Shown piece after piece: positions 57,909 to 64,000 of a stretch of DNA of 64,000 nt. The stretch is from Streptomyces zhaozhouensis. GTDB taxonomy: Bacteria; Actinomycetota; Actinomycetes; Streptomycetales; Streptomycetaceae. The stretch covers positions 496,001-560,000 of the forward strand of contig NZ_OCNE01000002.1 of the NCBI RefSeq assembly GCF_900230195.1, given 5' to 3'. The translations under genes and the position numbers were made by a program. Within the stretch, counting starts at the first letter, position 1; each line of letters opens with the position of its first letter. The notes below the pieces were generated by a model. It did no database searches and had not been told where the DNA came from. It worked only from the letters and a program-made list of their open reading frames with translations.

Positions 57909-59531
57909 TTACTTGACCGTGATCTCGGTCAGCAACGGCTGGCCGGAGGTGTCGAAGGACACGTTCTCCACGTTGTTGGAGTAACCGGCGTTGATGTTCT
58001 GGAACCAGAGCGGGATGGCCGGCATGGTCTCCCAGAGGACCTGCTCGGCCTCCTGGTAGGCGGCGACGGTCTCCTCCAGGGAGGCGGCCTGGTTGCCCTC
58101 GTCGAACAGCTGGTCAACCTCTTCGTTGTCGAAGCGGCCGTAGTTGGTCGACGCGCGCGAGTGGTAGAGCTCGCTCATGAAGTTGACGTTCAGCGGGTAG
58201 TCGGCGAGCCAGCCACCGCGGTAGAAGCCCTCGACCTCGTTGGCGTCACGCGCCTCCAGGTCGGTGTCGAAGTCCGGCTTCACGTCCGAACGGCACTCGA
58301 TGTCGAGGTTCGCGATCAGGTTGTTGCAGACCGCGTCCACCCACTCCTGGTGGCCACCGTCGGCGTTGAACTGCACGACGACCTCGTTGTTCGGGACGCC
58401 GCCACCCTCCTCGACCAGCTCGCGCGCGCGCTCGGGGTCGTAGGTGGTGATGTCGCCGGAGGCGCCCTCCTGGTAGCCCAGCACGCCGGGAGGCGCGAAG
58501 CTGTCGGCCGGGGTGCGCGAGCCGTTCAGCACCGTGGAGGTGATGGTCTCCCGGTCGATGGCCATCGAGAGGCCCTGGAGCACCTTCGGGTCGACGTCGC
58601 CCCAGTCGCCGTACTTGACCGGCACGATGGTCTGGATGCCGTTGTACGGCTGGGTGACGGCGCGGTCGCCGAGGTCGGTCTCGTAGACCGGCAGGTCCTT
58701 CGGGTCGACCTGGCGGATGACGTCCAGGTTGTCCGAGAGGAGGTCCTGGTAGGCCGCGTCGAGACCGGTGTAGGCGATGATGTCGACGCCGCCGTTGACC
58801 GGCTTGTTCTCGCCCGCGTAGTCCTCGTAGGTCCGCAGCTTGATGGACTCGTTGTGGTTCCACTCCTCGAACGCGTACGGACCCTGGCCGATCGGCGCCT
58901 GGCTGAAGGCCTCGGGGTCGTCGTAGAAGCTGTCCGGGAGCGGGGTGAACGGCGTGTAGCCGAGCTTGTAGTCGAAGTACGAGACCGGGTTGGTCAGCTC
59001 GATCTCGAAGGTCAGGTCGTCCACGACGCTCAGACCGGACATCTCCTCGGCGGTGGGCTCCTCGCCCTCCTCCGGGTGGACGTCGGCGTAGCCGGCGATG
59101 TCGGCGAACCAGAAGCTGGTCGACTGGTTGTTGTCGATGTGGGCGGCCCAGTTCCACGCGTTCACGTAGTGCTGGGCGGTCACGTCGGTGCCGTCGTGGA
59201 AGGTCCAGCCCTCCTTGAGCTTCACCGTCCAGACGGAAGCGTCCTCGTTCGGCTCGACCGACTCGGCGGCGACCATGTAGATCTCGCCCTCGTCGTCGAA
59301 GTCGAGGAGCTTCGAGAACACGTTGTCCATCACCAGGGCGCCGTACTGCTCCGTGGTGTCCGACGGGATCAGCGGGTTCTGCGGCTCACCGCCGTCGACC
59401 CGGACTATGCCGGCCGAGTCCCCACCGGAGGCGTCGCCGCCCGAGTCGTCGCCGTCACTGCCGCAGGCGGTCGCGGCGAAGGCCACGACAATCGCACTGG
59501 CGACCCATTTGGCGCTACGCGCACCACGCAT
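57909..59531 (-). CDS. Oligopeptide-binding lipoprotein (cluster 3)
   Basis: A 540-residue SBP_bac_5 protein: lipobox AATAC with Cys at residue 23, Asp/Ser/Gly-rich linker, then VRVDGGEPQNPLIPSDTTEQYGALVMDNVF, WTVKLKEGWTFHDGTDVTAQHYVNAWNWAA, GPYAFEEWNHNESIKLRTYEDYAG, and WVDAVCNNLIANLDIECRSD with paired Cys. The segments LKEGWTF(Q/H)DGT and MPAIPLW(Y/F)QN are shared with cluster 2. AAGGAGG precedes the ATG. It is the first gene of its operon. Confidence 0.92.
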   Translation of the reverse strand: MRGARSAKWVASAIVVAFAATACGSDGDDSGGDASGGDSAGIVRVDGGEPQNPLIPSDTTEQYGALVMDNVFSKLLDFDDEGEIYMVAAESVEPNEDASVWTVKLKEGWTFHDGTDVTAQHYVNAWNWAAHIDNNQSTSFWFADIAGYADVHPEEGEEPTAEEMSGLSVVDDLTFEIELTNPVSYFDYKLGYTPFTPLPDSFYDDPEAFSQAPIGQGPYAFEEWNHNESIKLRTYEDYAGENKPVNGGVDIIAYTGLDAAYQDLLSDNLDVIRQVDPKDLPVYETDLGDRAVTQPYNGIQTIVPVKYGDWGDVDPKVLQGLSMAIDRETITSTVLNGSRTPADSFAPPGVLGYQEGASGDITTYDPERARELVEEGGGVPNNEVVVQFNADGGHQEWVDAVCNNLIANLDIECRSDVKPDFDTDLEARDANEVEGFYRGGWLADYPLNVNFMSELYHSRASTNYGRFDNEEVDQLFDEGNQAASLEETVAAYQEAEQVLWETMPAIPLWFQNINAGYSNNVENVSFDTSGQPLLTEITVK

Positions 59532-59740
59532 GGGCTTTGCCTCCTTGGGAGTCCACTGTCACTGCAAGAGAGAACCCCGGAGCGAGGACAAGGTCATCTA
59601 CCCGCGTCACACGCGTCCGGATCGCAATGCCCACAACTATTGGGCATAAAACCCGCGCTAACCACCGCTTCGCTATTTCATTTTGATGAAGATGAGGGGG
59701 AGCAAAGCCCCCAAAGCGGACATTCAGCCGATGCGGGCTC

Positions 59741-59794
59741 TCCGTTATCCGGACCGATGTGACGCAGGTCGCGCACCACACTCCGGATAACGGA
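59741..59794. repeat. Perfect 13-bp inverted repeat with 28-bp spacer
   Basis: TCCGTTATCCGGA at 59741-59753 and its exact complement TCCGGATAACGGA at 59782-59794. It lies ~210-260 bp upstream of the importer cluster 3 start codon. The arms could be two operator half-sites or an RNA stem. Confidence 0.7.
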
Positions 59795-59827
59795 CGAGCC
59801 ACCGCATAGCCCCCCACAAACGGGCTT

Positions 59828-59857
59828 GACATGACCAACGTAAAAGTTGGTCATGTC
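59828..59857 (-). terminator. Perfect 12-bp hairpin after typA
   Basis: GACATGACCAAC at 59828-59839 pairs perfectly with 59846-59857 around a 6-nt loop, 20 nt after the typA stop codon (minus strand). It has low GC for this genome and no T-run, so besides being the typA terminator it could be a protein-binding site. Confidence 0.6.
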
Positions 59858-59877
59858 GTCGAACGCCGCAGCTCAGC

Positions 59878-61746
59878 TCAGTTGCGCTTGGCCCTGGCGG
59901 TGGCGCGGGCGCGATCCCGCTGGTCCAGCACGACCTTGCGAATGCGCACCTCGCTCGGCGTGACCTCCACGCACTCGTCCTCGCGGCAGAACTCCAGCGA
60001 CTGCTCAAGCGACAGCCTGCGCGGCGGCACCAGGTTCTCCGTGGTGTCGGCCGCGGCCGCGCGCATATTGGTGAGCTTCTTCTCCTTCGTGATGTTCACG
60101 TCCATGTCGTCGGAACGGGAATTCTCACCGACGATCATGCCCTCGTACACTTCGGTACCCGGCTCGATGAAGATCACGCCGCGTTCCTGGAGATTCAACA
60201 TCGCGTAAGGGGTCGCCACTCCCGGACGGTCGGCCACCAGCGACCCGCTCTTGCGGGTGCGCAGCTCACCGGCCCACGGCTCGTGCCGCTCGAAGATGCT
60301 GTGCGCGATGCCGGTGCCCCGGGTCTCGGTCAGGAACTCCGTCCGGAACCCGATCAGTCCGCGCGACGGGACCAGGAACTCCATCCGCACCCAGCCGGAA
60401 CCGTGGTTGGTCATCGTCTCCATGCGGCCCCTGCGGCTGGCCATCAGCTGGGTGATGGCGCCCAGGTGCTCCTCGGGGGCGTCGACGGTCATCCGCTCCA
60501 CCGGCTCGTGCACCCGGCCGTCGATCTCCCTGGTGACCACCTCGGGCTTGCCGATGGTCAGCTCGAAGCCCTCGCGGCGCATCTGCTCCACCAGGATGGC
60601 CAGCGCCAACTCGCCTCGGCCCTGCACCTCCCAGGCGTCGGGGCGCTCGGTCGGCAGGACCCGGAGCGAGACGTTGCCGACCAGCTCGCGGTCGAGCCGG
60701 TCCTTGACCAGCCGGGCGGTGACCTTGTGGCCCTTGCCGCCCTTGCCCACCAGCGGGGAGTTGTTGGTGCCGATGGTCATGGAGATCGCCGGTTCGTCCA
60801 CGGTGATCAGCGGCAGCGGCTCGGGGTGCTCCGGGTCGGCCAGGGTCTCGCCGATCATGATGTCCGGGATGCCGGCCACCGCGCAGATGTCGCCCGGCCC
60901 GGCGACCTCGGCCGGCTTGCGGGTCAGCGCGTCGGTCATCAGCAGCTCGGTGATCCGCACGGTGGCCGCGCTGCCGTCCCGCTTCAGCCAGGCGACGGAC
61001 TGGCCCTTGCGCAGCTCGCCCTGCTTCACGCGGCAGAGCGCGATCCGGCCGAGGAAGTTGTCCGCGTCCAGGTTGGTGACGTGCGCCTGGAGCGGGGCGT
61101 CCTCCTCGAAGACCGGCGCCGGAACGGCCTGGAGCAGGGTGGTGAAGAACGGCTCCAGGCTGTCGCTGTCGGACGGCACCGTCCCGTCGGCCGGCTGGGT
61201 CAGCGAGGCGACGCCGTCCCTGGCGCAGGCGTAGACGATGGGGAACTCGATCTGCTCCTCGTCGGCGTCCAGGTCGAGGAAGAGGTCGTAGGTCTCGTTC
61301 AGCACCTCGGAGATCCGGGCGTCGGAACGGTCGGTCTTGTTGACGCAGAGCACCACGGGCAGCCGGGCCTGGAGCGCCTTGCGCAGCACGAAGCGGGTCT
61401 GCGGCAGCGGCCCCTCGGAGGCGTCCACCAGCAGCACCACGCCGTCCACCATGGACAGGCCGCGTTCCACCTCGCCGCCGAAGTCGGCGTGGCCCGGGGT
61501 GTCGATGATGTTGATCACCACCGGGTCGCCGCCGCCCTTGGGGTGGTAACGGACGGCGGTGTTCTTGGCGAGGATGGTGATGCCCTTCTCGCGCTCCAGG
61601 TCACCGGTGTCCATCACCCGGTCGTCCACCTGCTGGTGGGCGGCGAACGCCCCCGCCTGCCGGAGCATGGCATCCACCAGGGTGGTCTTGCCGTGGTCGA
61701 CGTGGGCGACGATGGCGACATTGCGAATGTCGTGACGCGTAGGCAT
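59878..61746 (-). CDS. typA: Translational GTPase TypA/BipA
   Basis: A 622-residue GTPase: [12 protein letters not shown] (G1), EREKGITI (G2), [15 protein letters not shown] (G3), VNKTDR (G4), then EF-G-like domains and the TypA-specific C-terminal domain ([47 protein letters not shown]). It binds ribosomes and assists large-subunit assembly and stress adaptation. ATG 61746 ([12 protein letters not shown]) is the usual start. The neighbour is an LpqW-like gene, as in mycobacteria. Confidence 0.96.
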   Translation of the reverse strand: MPTRHDIRNVAIVAHVDHGKTTLVDAMLRQAGAFAAHQQVDDRVMDTGDLEREKGITILAKNTAVRYHPKGGGDPVVINIIDTPGHADFGGEVERGLSMVDGVVLLVDASEGPLPQTRFVLRKALQARLPVVLCVNKTDRSDARISEVLNETYDLFLDLDADEEQIEFPIVYACARDGVASLTQPADGTVPSDSDSLEPFFTTLLQAVPAPVFEEDAPLQAHVTNLDADNFLGRIALCRVKQGELRKGQSVAWLKRDGSAATVRITELLMTDALTRKPAEVAGPGDICAVAGIPDIMIGETLADPEHPEPLPLITVDEPAISMTIGTNNSPLVGKGGKGHKVTARLVKDRLDRELVGNVSLRVLPTERPDAWEVQGRGELALAILVEQMRREGFELTIGKPEVVTREIDGRVHEPVERMTVDAPEEHLGAITQLMASRRGRMETMTNHGSGWVRMEFLVPSRGLIGFRTEFLTETRGTGIAHSIFERHEPWAGELRTRKSGSLVADRPGVATPYAMLNLQERGVIFIEPGTEVYEGMIVGENSRSDDMDVNITKEKKLTNMRAAAADTTENLVPPRRLSLEQSLEFCREDECVEVTPSEVRIRKVVLDQRDRARATARAKRN

Positions 61747-62138
61747 GGCTGGGCAGTTCTCCCGGGTTCGTGGCTGGGGCGGCGCGGCAGACTGCGCCCC
61801 ACCCGGGTGTGTCCGCTGGGCCCCCAGACCCGCGCGCCGGGCAGACCGTGGCACCGGCCTCGGGTGCCATGGTACGGGGCGCGCGACGGGCCACGCGGCT
61901 CGCGGGGTGCCGGGGGGCGTGCGCGGGCGGCGCCGCGCCGCCGGTCATGGCCGGTTCCCGCAGGTCGGCGCGGGGCACGACGTGCGGGAACCGGAGTCGG
62001 GGGGCGCGGGGGCGGTCGGGGCTCGGCGCGGGGAGGTGGCGGAGGGGTTCGGCCCGATTTCGGCCGGGGTTGGGGCGGGGTTGGGGCGGGGTTCGGCTCG
62101 GGTCGGGGCGGCGGGGCGGGCTCAGCGACCGCGGGGGC
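61747..62138. other. Intergenic region upstream of typA
   Basis: 392 bp without a gene. It is extremely GC-rich with few AT positions. A minus-strand TACCAT at 61867-61872 is a possible -10 box for typA. A five-run G4 motif occupies 62066-62091 and the direct repeat GGTTGGGGCGGGG is part of it. Confidence 0.4.
62066..62091 (+). other. Five-run G-quadruplex motif
   Basis: Plus-strand runs of GGGG at 62066-62069, 62072-62075, 62077-62080, 62083-62086 and 62088-62091 are separated by loops of only 1-2 nt. This fits a very stable parallel G-quadruplex, on the strand opposite to the transcripts of typA and the LpqW-like gene. Confidence 0.7.
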
Positions 62139-64000
62139 TCAGCGGCGGAAGCCGATGTCCTGGAAGCGCGGGGTGGCGAGGCCGAAGGCGCCGACACCCG
62201 CCAGGTCCCGGTGGACGGCGACGAGTTGGGGCCGCTGGAAGAGGGGGAGCGAGCCGGCGGCGGCCCAGATCCTGGCGTCCGCGTCGTCGAGCAGCCGCCG
62301 GTACTCCTCCTCGTCGAGCGCGCCGGCCGCCCGGTCCAGCAGCTGGTCGATGTGGTCGGTGCCGACCCTCGCGTAGTTCTGCTCGACCAGCAGCTGGCCG
62401 CCGGGGAGCGAGACCGGCTTGGTGAACAGCGGTCTGGCGTCGACGGCGGGGTAGGCGGTCGCCGGCCAGGAGTGGAGGGCGAGGTCGAAGCGGCCGGAGG
62501 CGACGTGGCGTTCGAAGTACTCGTCGGCGGGCACCTCGCTGATCTCCGTGCCGATGCCGACGGTGGCCAGCATGGCCGCGATCCGGTGGCCGACCTGGCG
62601 CAGCGGCTCGGCGTCGGCGCCGTCGGGCATCACGAAGCGGAGGCTCAGCGGCTCGCCGTCCCTGGTGCGGACGGGCGCCCTGGCGGCCTCGCTCAGCGAT
62701 CCGGCCTCCCGGGCCGCCTCGTCGGCGACCCGCCGGGCCTCGGCGACGGCGTCGCTCTCCCCCGCCTCGCCGGCCTCCTCCGCCTCGCCGGCCTCGCCGG
62801 CCTCGTCGGCGGTGGGGAGCGGGGCGGTCATGGGGAGCGGGCCGGCGCCGGCGGGGGCCGGCGCGCCGTTGGCGCCGTCGGTCCCCTCCGCTTCCCCTTC
62901 TCCCCCCTCTTCCTCTTCCTCTTCCTCTTCCTCTTCCTCTTCCTCTTCCTCCGCGGCCGGCTCCGCGGCCGGCTCGGCCGGGGGCTCCGCGGCGGGCTCG
63001 GCGAGGACGCCGGCCGCCTGGGCCAGCAGGCCCGCGCGCTGGTGCGCGGCGGGAAGGCCGGGGCTCAACGGGGCGAGCGCGGCGGCGCGTGCGCCGGTCG
63101 CCTTGTCGTCGCTGGTCGCGTCGTCGGCCGGCAGCCGCCAGCCGGCCTCCTCCAGCAGCTCGGCCGCCCGCTCGGCGCCGGTCGCGCCGAGCGCGTCGCT
63201 GGTGTCCTCGTACCCGTGCTGGCCGACGACCCGCAGATGGCTGCCGAGCGGCGCGGTCGGCAGCCCGGCCGGCTCGTGGACCTGGCTGGCCAGTTTCTCG
63301 CGGTCGAGAGCGCGGGCGATGGCCCACCGCACCTGTTCGTCCTCCAGCGCCTCGGAGCTTCCGTTGAGGGTGAGCTGGGTGTAGCTCGGGTGGTAGGCAC
63401 GGTGCACGGTGAAGTCGCGCAACTGTTCGCGCAGGGCCTCCTCGCGGGTGGCGAAGGCGCGTTCCCTGGTCCGGTCGGCGCCGGCCACGGCCGCCGCGTA
63501 GCGCCGGGTGGCGTCCGCGCTCTCCCCGGTCCCGCCGAGCCGCGCGAGGGCGAGGTCGTGGAGGGCGTCCAGGGCGGGTGACGGGCCGGCGGGCGCGTTG
63601 AGCTCGCCCTCCCCGAGCCCCTCCCCCTTGCCGTCGTCCGCCCCCTCGCCGTCGTCCGCGCCCTCGACGGCGTCGGCCGCCTCGATGCGGGCCGCCTCCG
63701 CCGGGGCGACCTCCGCGATGTCGACCGAGCCCTCGCGCAGCGCGGCGGCACGTTCGTCCCGGTCGACGGCCCGCAGCACCAGCTCGTCGAGGAGGGCGCT
63801 CTCTCCCCACCACTCGGGGTTGCGCGCGAGGGTGACCGAACGTTCCTCCTGGTCCACCGACTGAACCGCGAAGGGGCCGGCGAAGAGCGGGAGTTCGGTC
63901 CGCGAGCCCTCGTTGAAGACCGCGGGGTCGCCGGTGACCTCGGCCGGGTAGAGCGGGCTGAAGAGCGCCCGCCACTCCGCGGTCGGGCGGGTGAAGACCA
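62139..64000 (-). CDS. LpqW-like SBP_bac_5 family protein (5' end outside window)
   Basis: The frame is open to the end of the window, giving ~620 C-terminal residues of a family 5 solute-binding protein: LARNPEWWGESALLDELVLRAVDRDERAAALREGSVDIAEV is the standard SBP_bac_5 centre, and the C-terminus has HIDQLLDRAAGALDEEEYRRLLDDADARIWAAAGSLPLFQRP. Beside typA this is the position of mycobacterial LpqW, which influences lipomannan/PIM synthesis and is not a transporter partner. No ABC genes are adjacent. A ~150-residue Ala/Glu insertion lies inside the domain, with ~15 consecutive Glu encoded by a hexanucleotide microsatellite at 62906-62951. Confidence 0.85.
   Translation of the reverse strand, partial: VFTRPTAEWRALFSPLYPAEVTGDPAVFNEGSRTELPLFAGPFAVQSVDQEERSVTLARNPEWWGESALLDELVLRAVDRDERAAALREGSVDIAEVAPAEAARIEAADAVEGADDGEGADDGKGEGLGEGELNAPAGPSPALDALHDLALARLGGTGESADATRRYAAAVAGADRTRERAFATREEALREQLRDFTVHRAYHPSYTQLTLNGSSEALEDEQVRWAIARALDREKLASQVHEPAGLPTAPLGSHLRVVGQHGYEDTSDALGATGAERAAELLEEAGWRLPADDATSDDKATGARAAALAPLSPGLPAAHQRAGLLAQAAGVLAEPAAEPPAEPAAEPAAEEEEEEEEEEEEEEEGGEGEAEGTDGANGAPAPAGAGPLPMTAPLPTADEAGEAGEAEEAGEAGESDAVAEARRVADEAAREAGSLSEAARAPVRTRDGEPLSLRFVMPDGADAEPLRQVGHRIAAMLATVGIGTEISEVPADEYFERHVASGRFDLALHSWPATAYPAVDARPLFTKPVSLPGGQLLVEQNYARVGTDHIDQLLDRAAGALDEEEYRRLLDDADARIWAAAGSLPLFQRPQLVAVHRDLAGVGAFGLATPRFQDIGFRR
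62906..62951 (-). repeat. Hexanucleotide microsatellite coding poly-Glu
   Basis: CCTCTT occurs seven times in perfect tandem from 62906 to 62947, followed by a partial copy to 62951. In the gene it reads GAA-GAG, giving a run of about 15 Glu. Confidence 0.9.

Larger units (their letters stand above)
59532..59877. other. Intergenic region with two perfect inverted repeats, upstream of importer cluster 3
   Basis: 346 bp without a gene and distinctly less GC-rich than its surroundings. It carries the regulatory region of importer cluster 3 (ATG 59531, AAGGAGG at ~59541-59547) and the 3' end of typA. TGCCCA..TGGGCA (59628-59646) is a short inverted repeat nearer the start codon; two longer perfect repeats are listed separately. 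I cannot fix a -10 box with confidence. Confidence 0.4.

Noticed and set aside
40374-59531. Whether the transporter block is a horizontally acquired island
   Set aside because: Base composition and codon use match the surroundings, no integrase, tRNA or flanking repeats are visible, and similar importers occupy this place in other Streptomyces.
1-64000. CRISPR array, prophage, toxin-antitoxin, retron or defence system
   Set aside because: No regularly spaced repeats, phage structural genes, reverse transcriptase, nuclease or toxin-antitoxin pair was found on either strand.

Overview
The window is about 72% GC by eye and has actinomycete gene structure: GTG/TTG starts, GTGA/ATGA stop-start overlaps, long GC-rich terminator hairpins, and many promoters that place the start codon at the 5' end of the mRNA. 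Gene content (MshB of the mycothiol pathway, FdxA, TypA next to an LpqW-like protein, SigE-RseA-HtrA-TatB, DUF3107, DUF3117, DUF3152) points to Streptomyces or a close relative. I see no tRNA, rRNA, CRISPR array, insertion sequence or prophage. No clearly foreign block stands out; the whole window looks like conserved chromosomal core.

Layout. 1-2069: two tandem secreted TAP-family alpha/beta hydrolases (the first partial). 2212-7355 (minus): MoeZ, then an operon of PelF-like glycosyltransferase, polytopic membrane protein and sugar-nucleotide epimerase. 7540-14460: DUF3152 protein with a metzincin-like zinc site, hydrolases, a TetR regulator, DUF3107, SUFU-family protein, DUF6758-like protein and PHP phosphoesterase. 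14627-20899: Tat-exported 5'-nucleotidase, DEAD-box helicase, ferritin-like protein, small oxidoreductase-like protein and a lipoprotein. 21013-27822: Mrp ATPase, TatB, HtrA protease, zinc anti-sigma factor, SigE-type ECF sigma factor and divergent O-methyltransferase, the same set as around Mycobacterium sigE. 27896-36559: DUF3117, DivIVA-domain protein, dihydropteroate synthase, LOG-family protein, DapE, lysozyme-fold protein, DapC, FdxA and a GNAT acetyltransferase. 36601-40255: large membrane-anchored PG-binding protein, DUF6113 protein, MshB and a small membrane protein. 40374-59531: three consecutive complete five-gene oligopeptide ABC importers, all on the minus strand, interrupted only by one lipoprotein gene (52601) on the plus strand. 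59878-64000: TypA and a truncated LpqW-like solute-binding protein.

How the genes work together. SigE and its anti-sigma factor are translationally coupled and sit beside the HtrA protease and TatB translocase, which fits an envelope-stress module; a sequence of the ECF promoter type upstream of sigE suggests autoregulation. DapE and DapC supply diaminopimelate for the cell wall. The importer nearest mshB has the order permease-binding protein-permease-ATPase-ATPase, which is the order known for the Streptomyces BldK oligopeptide permease; the other two share identical 8-bp gene overlaps and closely similar ATPases, so they look like a five-gene duplication.

The most interesting non-coding signals are: eight genes with a TANNNT box 6-8 nt before the start codon (leaderless mRNAs); a methyltransferase whose only good start is ATT; a family of intergenic repeats built around a 19-bp inverted repeat at three loci; perfect inverted repeats and a stem-loop in the third importer; and a five-run G-quadruplex motif upstream of typA. 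I did not find a clearly novel defence or biosynthetic system.
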